DNA of 20,353 bases from Candidatus Woesearchaeota archaeon (GTDB lineage Archaea; Nanobdellota; Nanobdellia; SCGC-AAA011-G17; JAPLZO01): contig JAPLZO010000044.1 in NCBI GenBank assembly GCA_026394995.1, positions 1 to 20,353 on the forward strand. Reading direction: 5' to 3'. The notes beneath the pieces are model-generated. The model ran no database searches. It saw only the letters and a list, made by a program, of their open reading frames with translations, and had not been told where the DNA came from. A program made the position numbers and the translations under genes. This document shows, in pieces, positions 7,858-14,149 of the stretch. The number at the start of each line of letters is the position of its first letter. The first letter of the stretch is position 1.

Positions 7858-8148
7858 ATGTATTTAAAAATTCATGAAAGACAAAATAGAAAAATAATTG
7901 CTGTTTGTGACAAAGAGTTAATTGGTAAAACTTTTGAAGAAAAAGATCTTCAATTGAAAGTATCAGAACATTTCTATAAAGGTTCTATTTTACCTGAACA
8001 AGATATTATAAAAATTTTAAAAGATGCTAATAATATAAATTTAGTTGGTAAAAAAGCAATAGAATTGGCAATTAAAAATAATATTATCTCAAAAAATCAT
8101 GTAATTAAGATTCAAGGAGTTCCACATGCACAAATCTTTTCACTCTAA
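7858..8148 (+). CDS. DUF424 family protein
   Basis: A 96-residue archaeal conserved protein of unknown function. Family features remembered for DUF424 are visible: IAVCDKELIGKTFEE, FYKG, INLVGKKAIELAI and the ending IQGVPHAQIFSL. In other archaea the family is often found near aIF2-beta and NMD3 genes, as here, which suggests a translation or ribosome-assembly role (inference). No Shine-Dalgarno sequence; it probably relies on coupling to aIF2-beta, whose stop is one base upstream. Its last 23 bases overlap the next gene. Confidence 0.82.
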   Translation: MYLKIHERQNRKIIAVCDKELIGKTFEEKDLQLKVSEHFYKGSILPEQDIIKILKDANNINLVGKKAIELAIKNNIISKNHVIKIQGVPHAQIFSL

Positions 8149-8452
8149 ATATTATGAAGCAATACTTCAATTAAGACCAAAAGATGAAAAATTGATTGAT
8201 TTTGTTCTAGATGAATGTGAAAAAAATGATATTTATATTTCTAAAGTAGTAGAACATAAAACAGGTGTTGATATTTTTGTATCATCACAAAAATTTGCAG
8301 TCGCTTTAATTACACGATTAAAGAAAAAATTCAAAGGAAAACCAAAAATAACAAGATCTTTATTCAAAACACAAAGACAAACGAGTAAAAAAGTCTATAG
8401 AGTTACAGTTTTATTCAAATTGAATCATATAATTACTGAAGAAGATGCTTAA
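8126..8452 (+). CDS. Short NMD3-like protein (core domain only)
   Basis: Resembles the central part of NMD3, the adaptor for export/assembly of the large ribosomal subunit. Recognisable elements are SKYYEAILQLRP, the GVDIFVSSQKFA segment and KVYRVTVLFKL. With 108 residues it lacks the N-terminal CxxC zinc fingers of full-length NMD3. The frame meets a stop (TAA 8102-8104) just upstream, so no missing N-terminus can be recovered here. GGAG (8116-8119) lies 6 bases before the ATG, inside the DUF424 gene. The neighbours are translation genes. NMD3 assignment is likely but rests on remembered motifs. Confidence 0.72.
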   Translation: MHKSFHSKYYEAILQLRPKDEKLIDFVLDECEKNDIYISKVVEHKTGVDIFVSSQKFAVALITRLKKKFKGKPKITRSLFKTQRQTSKKVYRVTVLFKLNHIITEEDA

Positions 8453-8460
8453 AACAAAAC

Positions 8461-8468
8461 TTTATAAA
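8461..8468 (+). promoter_or_regulatory. TATA box for aIF1A, leaderless spacing
   Basis: TTTATAAA centred 26.5 bases before ATG 8491. The aIF1A gene therefore seems to have its own promoter within the translation-gene run. Confidence 0.7.
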
Positions 8469-8490
8469 TAATAATCATATTTTTTATAAT

Positions 8491-8835
8491 ATGTCTAAAA
8501 AGAAAGAAGAATTAGAAAGACAACAACAAGAACAAGAAGAAATTCAAAGAGTTAAGCTACCTAGAGGTAAACAAGTTTTAGGAATTCTAGACCAAAGATT
8601 AGGTGCTTCTAGAATGAGAGTAAAATGTTTTGATGCCAAAACAAGAATTTGTCGAATTCCTGGCAGATTAAAAAGAAAATTATGGATTCGTGAAGGTGAT
8701 ATAGTTCTTGTTGAGCCTTGGGAATTTGGCGGTGATGATAAAGGTGATGTTATATTTAAATATAGACAATCTCAAATTCAATGGCTAAAAAATAGAGGTT
8801 ATATAAAACAGCTAGATGGCCTTGAAGAATTTTAA
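8491..8835 (+). CDS. Translation initiation factor aIF1A
   Basis: Binds the A site of the small subunit during initiation and helps scan/stabilise the initiator complex. The 114 residues show the charged N-terminal tail (KKKEELERQQQEQEEI) and the S1-like OB fold (VKLPRGKQVLGILDQRLGAS, then CRIPGRLKRKLWIREGDIVL, then VEPWEFGGDDKGDVIFKY). A C-terminal helix contains QIQWLKNRGYI. Length and motifs are standard. The next gene follows after two bases. Confidence 0.97.
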   Translation: MSKKKEELERQQQEQEEIQRVKLPRGKQVLGILDQRLGASRMRVKCFDAKTRICRIPGRLKRKLWIREGDIVLVEPWEFGGDDKGDVIFKYRQSQIQWLKNRGYIKQLDGLEEF

Positions 8836-8837
8836 AA

Positions 8838-9290
8838 ATGTATTCTTCTGAATTGAAAATACCAAGAATAAGAATAGGGGTTTTAATAGGTAAGAAAGGT
8901 TTAACTAAGAAATTAATAGAGAAGAAAACAAAAACTAAATTAAAAGTTAATGAAGAAGGTGAAGTTATAATATCTAGTGAAGACAGTTTAGATATTTTTA
9001 TAGCAACAACAGTTATCAAAGCAATAGGTCGTGGTTTTAACCCAGAGATATCATTAATGTTATTAAATGAAAACTATTGTTTAGAAATAATAGAAATCAA
9101 AGATTTCTGTGGTAGCTCAAGAAAAAAATTCTTTATAGTTAAAGCCAGAGTTATTGGAACAGAAGGTAAAGCTAAGAGAATAATTGAACAATTAACAAAA
9201 ACAGAAATCTCAATTTATGGAAAAACCATTAGTATCATTGGAGAAATACCTAATGTTCTAATGGCAAAACAAGCAATATATAAATTATAA
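8838..9290 (+). CDS. KH-domain ribosome-assembly protein, Dim2/Pno1-like
   Basis: An RNA-binding protein of 150 residues with two KH modules. The first has the GKKG loop (RIGVLIGKKGLTKKLIEKKT) and the second a GTEG loop (VIGTEGKAKRIIEQLTK), ending IPNVLMAKQAIYKL. This arrangement matches archaeal Dim2 (Pno1/Krr1 family), which binds the 3' end of small-subunit rRNA and, in archaea, aIF2. The position after aIF1A is a common archaeal linkage. Its TAA (9288-9290) is in the same frame as the Top6B coding region that follows. Confidence 0.92.
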   Translation: MYSSELKIPRIRIGVLIGKKGLTKKLIEKKTKTKLKVNEEGEVIISSEDSLDIFIATTVIKAIGRGFNPEISLMLLNENYCLEIIEIKDFCGSSRKKFFIVKARVIGTEGKAKRIIEQLTKTEISIYGKTISIIGEIPNVLMAKQAIYKL

Positions 9291-9299
9291 CAATGTTCA

Positions 9300-10808
9300 A
9301 TTTCTATTTCAGAATTTTTTGAAAAAAATAAACATTTGCTTGGTTTTGATAATCCAAAAAAAGCTCTATTAACCACCGTCAAAGAAGCTGTTGATAATTC
9401 TTTAGATGCATGTCAAGAAATGAGAGTTTTACCAGAAATAAAAGTTGAAATAGAATTTTTGGGTAATGATCGTTTTCAAGTTAGTATAGAAGATAATGGT
9501 CCAGGAATTATAAAACAACAAATACCAAACATTTTTGCAAAATTATTATATGGTTCTAAATTCCATGCAATGAAACAATCACGTGGTCAACAAGGTATTG
9601 GAATAAGTGCAGCTGTTTTGTATTCACAATTAACAACTGGAAAACCAGCTAAAATTATTTCTAAAATCTCACCAAGAAGCCCAGCGCATTACTATGAATT
9701 AAATATTGATACAAGAAATAATGCGCCTGATATAATAAAAGATGAGGAAGTCAAATGGGATAAAGATAGTGGTATTAAAATAGAACTTGAACTAGAAGCA
9801 CAATATCAAAAAGGTAAAAGATCAATTGATGAATATCTAAAACAAACAGCTATTGTAAATCCACATTTACATTTAGTTTATATTAATCCAGAAAAAGAAA
9901 AAATAGAATATCCTAGAGTTACTAACGAACAGCCAAAAGAACCTAAAGAAATTAAACCACACCCATATGGAGTTGAACTAGGAATTCTAATTAGAATGTT
10001 AAAAACAACTACTGCTAGAACATTACAGGCATTTTTGATGCAAGATTTTTCTAGAATAAGTTCAAAAGTAGCAAAAGAAATTTTAGAAAAAGCAAATTTA
10101 CAACCAAATATTAAACCTCATTCATTATCAAGATTAGAAGCAGAACACATAATGAACTCAATAAAACAAACTAAAATTATGGCTCCTCCTACAGATTGTT
10201 TAAGTCCAATAGGTCAAGATTTAATTTTAAAAGGTTTTAAAAAAGAAATAAATGCAGATTTTTATTGTTCAACTACTAGACCTCCAAGTGTTTATAGAGG
10301 TATGCCATTCCAAATTGAAGTTGGTATTGCTTATGGGGGTAATATACCATCAGATGAATTAGCTGAAATCTTAAGATTTGCTAATCGTGTTCCATTACTT
10401 TATGAACAAAGTGCATGTGCAACAACAAAATCAATAATAAATACAGCATGGCGTAACTATGGATTGCAACAATCAAGAGGAGCTTTACCTCAAGGACCTG
10501 CTATTATCTTAGTTCATATTTGTTCTATTTGGGTTCCATATACATCTGAAAGTAAAGAAGCTATTGCATCTTATCCTGAAATAATTAAAGAAATAAAACT
10601 TGCTCTACAAGAATGTGGTCGTAAATTATCTTTATTTATAAGAAGAAGAAGGATCGCAGAAAATGAAGCACAGAAAAAATCTTACATTGAAAAATATTTA
10701 CCTCATGTTGGTATAGCTTTAAAAGAATTACTCGATTTAAATAATGCTGAACAATCTAAAATTACTGAAATATTAAAAGATATTTTGGAAAAAGGACATG
10801 AAAGATGA
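9300..10808 (+). CDS. top6B: Type II DNA topoisomerase VI, subunit B (ATPase); start unclear
   Basis: GHKL ATPase subunit that, with Top6A, passes one duplex through another. Motifs: EAVDNSLDAC (N box), EDNGPGI (G1), the lid GQQGIGI (G2), an H2TH region, the transducer domain with its switch lysine near CATTKSIINTAWRNYGL, and a C-terminal helical tail. The family N-terminus, SxxEFFxKNxxLxGF, is present as SISEFFEKNKHLLGF, but only from about 9297-9303. There is no ATG, GTG or TTG in frame before it. TTG 9336 would cut this segment off, and ATG 9293 is out of frame. I place the start at ATT 9300 provisionally. Removing one T at 9296-9297 would give an ATG start reading MSISISEFF. The stop overlaps the Top6A ATG (ATGA). 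Confidence 0.93.
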   Translation: MSISEFFEKNKHLLGFDNPKKALLTTVKEAVDNSLDACQEMRVLPEIKVEIEFLGNDRFQVSIEDNGPGIIKQQIPNIFAKLLYGSKFHAMKQSRGQQGIGISAAVLYSQLTTGKPAKIISKISPRSPAHYYELNIDTRNNAPDIIKDEEVKWDKDSGIKIELELEAQYQKGKRSIDEYLKQTAIVNPHLHLVYINPEKEKIEYPRVTNEQPKEPKEIKPHPYGVELGILIRMLKTTTARTLQAFLMQDFSRISSKVAKEILEKANLQPNIKPHSLSRLEAEHIMNSIKQTKIMAPPTDCLSPIGQDLILKGFKKEINADFYCSTTRPPSVYRGMPFQIEVGIAYGGNIPSDELAEILRFANRVPLLYEQSACATTKSIINTAWRNYGLQQSRGALPQGPAIILVHICSIWVPYTSESKEAIASYPEIIKEIKLALQECGRKLSLFIRRRRIAENEAQKKSYIEKYLPHVGIALKELLDLNNAEQSKITEILKDILEKGHER

Positions 10809-11884
10809 CAACCTTAAATAAAATAAAAGAATCCGCAACTCATATATATCAAACTATTTTGAAAAAGAAAAAACCAACTCTAAATTTTCCATTAAGGTCT
10901 TTAAATAATGTTAAATATGATCCTAAAAAAGGTTTCTTTGAGTTAAATGGTAAATTCAAAGCAAGAACTTTATCTGTATCAACAGTAAAAACATTTGCTC
11001 AAACCCTAAGAATGATGGCTTTATCTAAAGATTTGTTAAAAGGCGATGATATTGCAACCAAAAGAGAAGCATATTATGTTAGTAAAAATTGGGAAGAAGC
11101 TAAATTTAATGAACAACCCGAATCTGATATGGTTATGGATGATATTGAAGCAATGTTTATGGTTAATCGTGAACAACTTGGTTTTATTCCAGAAGAAAAA
11201 GGGGGTGAAGTTGCAGGTCAATTAATAGTAATAGATAAAGATCGTGATACCAATAAAGAAATCAAAATTGATTGTACAAAATTTGGATCTGGTGCTTACT
11301 CAATTCCAATATCAGTAGAAGATTTGAAATTTGAAACCAATGCAAAATTTATTTTAGCAATTGAAACCGCTGGTATGTTCCAAAGATTAGTAAAACATAA
11401 TTATTGGAAAAAATCAAATTGTATTTTAGTTTCAATGGGTGGTGTTCCAACTCGTGCTTGTAGAAGATTTATTAGACGTTTATCAGAAGCTAAAAAACTG
11501 CCAGTTTATGTTTTTACAGATGGTGATCCTTATGGTTATGCATCTATTTATAGAACTTTAAAAGTTGGTTCAGGAAATGCAGCTCATATAAATGAATATT
11601 TCTGTGTCCCAAATGCTAAATTTTTAGGTGTAACTCCTCAAGATATAATTGATTATAAATTACCAACACATCCTTTAAAAGAAGTTGACATTAAAAAAAT
11701 AAAAGATGTTCTAAGAAATGATCCTTTTATCAAACAACATAAAGAATGGATAAAAGCATTAAATTTATTACAACAAATGGGTAAACGTGCAGAACAACAA
11801 GCTTTAGCAAAGTGGGGTCTAAACTATGTTATTGATACATATTTACCTCAAAAACTAAAGAATGAAAAGACATGGTTACCTTAA
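10805..11884 (+). CDS. top6A: Type II DNA topoisomerase VI, subunit A (DNA cleavage, Spo11-like)
   Basis: Makes the double-strand break and holds the 5' ends covalently. The 359 residues include the winged-helix 5Y-CAP domain with the catalytic tyrosine in TKREAYY (Y91 probably the nucleophile) and the Toprim domain with E187 (AIETAGMFQRL) and the DxD pair D239/D241 in FTDGDPYGYASIY. The family motif GVPTRACRRFIRRL (residues 213-226) is present. It overlaps top6B by 4 bases (ATGA), so subunit stoichiometry is probably kept by coupling. Length is normal for archaeal Top6A. Confidence 0.98.
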   Translation: MTTLNKIKESATHIYQTILKKKKPTLNFPLRSLNNVKYDPKKGFFELNGKFKARTLSVSTVKTFAQTLRMMALSKDLLKGDDIATKREAYYVSKNWEEAKFNEQPESDMVMDDIEAMFMVNREQLGFIPEEKGGEVAGQLIVIDKDRDTNKEIKIDCTKFGSGAYSIPISVEDLKFETNAKFILAIETAGMFQRLVKHNYWKKSNCILVSMGGVPTRACRRFIRRLSEAKKLPVYVFTDGDPYGYASIYRTLKVGSGNAAHINEYFCVPNAKFLGVTPQDIIDYKLPTHPLKEVDIKKIKDVLRNDPFIKQHKEWIKALNLLQQMGKRAEQQALAKWGLNYVIDTYLPQKLKNEKTWLP

Positions 11885-11903
11885 TTCCTTCTAATAGAAA
11901 CGT

Positions 11904-11911
11904 TTTTAAAT
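11904..11911 (+). promoter_or_regulatory. TATA-like box for tRNA-Asn
   Basis: TTTTAAAT centred about 28 bases before the tRNA 5' end, placed to start transcription 1-2 bases before the mature end. Confidence 0.5.
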
Positions 11912-11935
11912 TATTCTTAAGTCTTTAATCAATAT

Positions 11936-12008
11936 GCCCTTGTAGCTCAGCAGGTAGAGCATGTGGCTGTTAACCACAGGGTCGGAGGTTCGAGTCCTCC
12001 CGAGGGCG
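11936..12008 (+). tRNA. tRNA-Asn (anticodon GTT)
   Basis: Full cloverleaf without intron. Acceptor GCCCTTG pairs with CGAGGGC (12001-12007, one G-T pair). The anticodon stem TGTGG/CCACA encloses CTGTTAA with anticodon GTT at 11969-11971. The T arm is GGAGG/CCTCC around TTCGAGT, and the discriminator is G. CCA is not fully encoded (CC then T). A run of seven T (12011-12017) follows as a likely terminator. Confidence 0.97.
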
Positions 12009-12010
12009 CC

Positions 12011-12017
12011 TTTTTTT
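12011..12017 (+). terminator. T7 run after tRNA-Asn
   Basis: Seven consecutive T two bases after the tRNA-Asn discriminator, a typical archaeal oligo-T termination signal. Confidence 0.6.
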
Positions 12018-12030
12018 ATATCCAGAAAAC

Positions 12031-12038
12031 TTTATAAA
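12031..12038 (+). promoter_or_regulatory. TATA box for tRNA-Ile
   Basis: TTTATAAA centred at 12034.5 predicts a transcript start about 3 bases before the tRNA-Ile 5' end at 12064. Confidence 0.65.
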
Positions 12039-12092
12039 TATCTAACTTTGTTTTATCAATCAAGAGCCTGTAGCTTAGTCTGGTTGGAGCAC

Positions 12093-12115
12093 AGTTTCTT
12101 AAAAGAAATACTCAG
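12093..12115 (+). other. tRNA-Ile intron 1, 23 nt, between positions 27 and 28
   Basis: BHB layout: central helix GAG (12087-12089) with CTC (12111-12113) plus a C-A mismatch (12090/12110). The 5' bulge ACA is cut after C12092 and the 3' bulge AGT after G12115. The inner helix GTTTCT/AGAAAT (12094-12099/12104-12109) has a TAAA loop. The outer helix uses the D-loop side GTTG (12083-12086) with CGAC (12117-12120). Forming this BHB uses the D-stem strand GAGC, so the D arm must be open during cutting. Confidence 0.75.
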
Positions 12116-12125
12116 TCGACTGATA

Positions 12126-12200
12126 AGTTTTGCTAAAGTTCTCATTTCCACGGAGGTGAGGATTTAAGAGCGATGCTCTTGCTTTAGTTAAGACTCAAAC
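12126..12200 (+). other. tRNA-Ile intron 2, 75 nt, at canonical 37/38, three-way-junction fold
   Basis: BHB: outer helix TCGA/TCGA (12116-12119/12202-12205). The central helix is TGA with TCA (12121-12123/12195-12197) plus a C-A mismatch. Bulges TA^A (12124-12126) and AC^A (12199-12201) carry the cuts. A long inner helix pairs GTTTTG and CTAAAG (12127-12138) with CTTTAG and TAAGAC (12182-12194, one bulged T). It encloses two hairpins: CTCATTTC/GAGGTGAG (12141-12160, loop CACG) and AAGAGC/GCTCTT (12166-12180, loop GAT). Confidence 0.82.
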
Positions 12201-12236
12201 ATCGAGAGGTCCCCGGTTCGAATCCGGGCAGGCTCA

Positions 12237-12243
12237 TTTTTTT
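12237..12243 (+). terminator. T7 run after tRNA-Ile
   Basis: Seven T directly after the discriminator base. The run overlaps the stop codon of the convergent acyltransferase gene. Confidence 0.6.
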
Positions 12244-13468
12244 AAAAAAGATGTGCAATATGATTTGCATATTGACTAACAATACTGTTATCAACAATTT
12301 CTAAAGAATTATCTTTAACACGAGTATATCTTCTACCAGGAGCATCAAAAAAATATAAAGTTTCTTCAATCATTTTATCTAGAGGTTTTATTTTATCATT
12401 AAATTTAAGATGTGAAACATCAATAGAAGATCTTTCTAATTTAGAAATATTATCCACAACTCTATTTTCAAGATCTGCTAAATTAACTTTAGGTTCTTTA
12501 TTCATAGAATAAAATATCATTTGAGGACTAAAAGGAGTTTCTAATGAACCAACTTTATTTCTTAATGTTTTAGAATCTCTAATTGCAATTTTTTTATTAT
12601 CAGTCTTTTCCATTTTATAGGGTTCACCAAATTTTAAAGCACATTTACCACGTCTAAAAAAAGGAAAAAGACCTCTTGTAGCAATATAAGCAAATTCCTT
12701 TAAATAAACAAAATCTCTAGAAAATTTCTCTTTTAATTTAGGTATCTTAACCATAAAAGAATCTTCGATAACCCTTTCATAAGAAATATTTACAGGAACA
12801 AAAAATAATTCTCTATTAATTTTTGAGTTTATTCCTTGTAAAACTAAGAATATATAAGGAGAAAAATCTAAAAGATTCCCACTATAACTTCTACCATACT
12901 TTATGTTACCCTTATCTCTAATATACTCAGGATATATTAAAATATCATTACTATGCTCAGATTTACTTAAAATATGTTTAAGATAACCTTCATAAAGAAG
13001 TTTTGATAGCTTTTTATCAATATAGATTTCATATTCTTTATTATATGGACCCATCTTTTGTGGCAAATAAGAATAAATTAAATTTAGAAGCCATTTTTTA
13101 GAATAAAAACCTCGCTCATCACGTATAGCCATAAAAGCACCAGTCTCACGTAAAACAGGATCAAAAGGACCAATGAAAAGATTATCACCAGCTTGTATCC
13201 TAGTAGGAATACCAGCTTTACCTAGAGCAAGTTGAGTTTCATAATAATCTAGATGAGATCTATGACGTGAACCAAAAATTAAAGAACAATCAAGATTTTT
13301 AGTTTTAAAATCTTTAATTCTATCCAAACCTTTAACATATATATCAGAAAATAATCTATCAGAATAAAGCTGAGCTCCATAAAGAACAGTTTTACATATT
13401 GTTCTTAGACTATGTTCTACATAAGGAAACAAATCATCTATCTTCTTTATGTTATACTGTTTAAGCAT
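12242..13468 (-). CDS. Glycerol-3-phosphate acyltransferase-like protein (PlsB/PlsC superfamily)
   Basis: A 408-residue acyltransferase-like protein. The HX4D catalytic motif is H69-RSHL-D74 in SRHRSHLDYYE. It is followed by AGDNLFIGPFDPVLRETGAF (from about residue 93), close to the PlsB pattern AGxNL..G..LRxxGAFF. A motif III equivalent, YPEYIRDKGNIKYGRSYSG, replaces the usual FxEGxRSRTGK. Then VPVNISYERV resembles motif IV. In bacteria and eukaryotes these enzymes put a fatty acyl chain on glycerol-3-phosphate; archaeal membranes use ether lipids instead, so the substrate here is unknown. No clear membrane segment. Leaderless start: TATA centre 25.5 bases upstream. Possibly acquired from bacteria. 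Confidence 0.82.
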   Translation of the reverse strand: MLKQYNIKKIDDLFPYVEHSLRTICKTVLYGAQLYSDRLFSDIYVKGLDRIKDFKTKNLDCSLIFGSRHRSHLDYYETQLALGKAGIPTRIQAGDNLFIGPFDPVLRETGAFMAIRDERGFYSKKWLLNLIYSYLPQKMGPYNKEYEIYIDKKLSKLLYEGYLKHILSKSEHSNDILIYPEYIRDKGNIKYGRSYSGNLLDFSPYIFLVLQGINSKINRELFFVPVNISYERVIEDSFMVKIPKLKEKFSRDFVYLKEFAYIATRGLFPFFRRGKCALKFGEPYKMEKTDNKKIAIRDSKTLRNKVGSLETPFSPQMIFYSMNKEPKVNLADLENRVVDNISKLERSSIDVSHLKFNDKIKPLDKMIEETLYFFDAPGRRYTRVKDNSLEIVDNSIVSQYANHIAHLF

Positions 13469-13489
13469 ATCTAGAAAAATAAAGCGTAT

Positions 13490-13497
13490 CTTATAAA
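13490..13497 (-). promoter_or_regulatory. TATA box for the acyltransferase gene
   Basis: TTTATAAG on the minus strand, centre 25.5 bases before ATG 13468; it predicts a leaderless transcript. Confidence 0.6.
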
Positions 13498-13528
13498 TAT
13501 TAAGGATAAAGAAAATATATTTTAAAAA

Positions 13529-13861
13529 TTAATGTATTCTTGCACCAGTTTCAACATCTTTTTCAGGACTGATTAAAACAACTTTATCTTTAAATTCAGC
13601 AGCTAATAACATTCCATTACTTTCTATTCCTCTTAATGTTACAGATTCTAAATTTTTTATAATACAAATCTTTTTTCCCATAAGTTCTTCTTTTTTATAC
13701 CAAGGTTTAATTCCAGCGACAATTTGAACATCATGTCCCCCTTCACCCAAATCAACTAATAATATATATAATTTATCAGCATTTGGATGATCCTTTATAG
13801 CTGTAATTTTACCAACTCTTAAATCTAATTTTTCCCATTCTTTAATGTTTAATTTTTCCAC
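13529..13861 (-). CDS. Stand-alone tRNA-binding domain protein (MetRS beta / CsaA-like)
   Basis: A 110-residue OB-fold tRNA-binding (EMAP-II/Trbp111) domain. Family marks: WEKLDLRVGKI near residue 10, HPNADKLYILLVDLG, QIVAGIKPWYK, GKKICIIKNLE and LRGIESNGMLLAA. In many bacteria this is the C-terminal appendix of MetRS; here it is separate, and the nearby MetRS lacks it, so the two probably work together. The start is GTG (13861) with GGGTGA about 9 bases upstream. The start overlaps the end of the LAB_N gene by 20 bases, indicating coupling. Confidence 0.93.
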   Translation of the reverse strand: MEKLNIKEWEKLDLRVGKITAIKDHPNADKLYILLVDLGEGGHDVQIVAGIKPWYKKEELMGKKICIIKNLESVTLRGIESNGMLLAAEFKDKVVLISPEKDVETGARIH

Positions 13862-14102
13862 TTTTCATATTCACCCATATATTATAGAATTGCATTAAAG
13901 CAGTTAAAAAATTTACTGCAGTAAAAACTAAACTTTGTAATATTATAGCCTCATATGTTAACAATAAACTACCAACAACTCTCATCCAAAAAAAACTGTT
14001 ACTAAAAGTCACTTGCTTATTCATTTTAGTTTGATAATTTTGTACTATCCATGATAAAAAAAATAAAGCTCCTCCGATCCAACCAACTATTGTATCAGTC
14101 AT
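13842..14102 (-). CDS. Small membrane protein with lipid-A synthesis N-terminal-type (LAB_N) fold
   Basis: An 86-residue membrane protein. Hydrophobic segments lie at about residues 5-22 (IVGWIGGALFFLSWIVQNYQ), 38-57 (FFWMRVVGSLLLTYEAIILQ) and 58-76. The order GWIGGxLFFxxWIVQxYxxK, then FWxxxxxGSLLL, then FxxxNFLTxxxxxYN, resembles the LAB_N domain found alone or before lipid-A-disaccharide synthase and glycosyltransferases; PQ-loop-like transporters are a fold alternative. It sits between MetRS and its tRNA-binding partner with no obvious functional link. TTTTAAAA about 28 bases before the ATG could be its own promoter. Confidence 0.75.
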   Translation of the reverse strand: MTDTIVGWIGGALFFLSWIVQNYQTKMNKQVTFSNSFFWMRVVGSLLLTYEAIILQSLVFTAVNFLTALMQFYNIWVNMKSGKIKH

Positions 14103-14149
14103 ATTTTATTACCTTTCTTTTGTACTTTTAAAAACTTTAGTATATATAA

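Larger units (their letters stand above)
12064..12236 (+). tRNA. tRNA-Ile (anticodon GAT) split by two introns
   Basis: Exons are 12064-12092, 12116-12125 and 12201-12236; joined they give a 75-nt cloverleaf. Acceptor GAGCCTG pairs perfectly with CAGGCTC (12229-12235), discriminator A. The D stem is GCTT/GAGC. The anticodon stem CTCGA/TCGAG forms only when C27 (12092) is joined to T28 (12116). The loop is CTGATAA with GAT at 12122-12124. The variable loop is AGGTC and the T arm CCCGG/CCGGG around TTCGAAT. Seven T follow (12237-12243). Reading the first T-rich segment as an Lys CTT anticodon fails, because no partner strand exists for that stem. Other tRNA features are ordinary. The splice sites are deduced from pairing, not observed. 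Confidence 0.88.

Noticed and set aside
12091..12105. Reading the first tRNA-Ile segment as a tRNA-Lys(CTT) anticodon loop (TTCTTAA) or as an ochre-reading TTA anticodon
   Set aside because: The 5' stem would be one base short or U33 would be missing, and no complementary 3' stem exists before the variable loop. The Ile(GAT) model with two introns pairs every stem.
11961..12167. 68-codon plus-strand open frame across the tRNA genes
   Set aside because: It lies inside tRNA-Asn, tRNA-Ile and the spacer; structure there is fully explained by the tRNAs.
12093..12200. Group I self-splicing intron in the tRNA
   Set aside because: Total intron sequence is only 98 bases in two pieces, far below group I size. 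No P7-like pairing was seen, and BHB motifs explain both junctions.
12126..12200. C/D-box guide RNA inside intron 2
   Set aside because: No convincing RUGAUGA C box with a matching CUGA D box. The only CTGA is in the exon anticodon loop.
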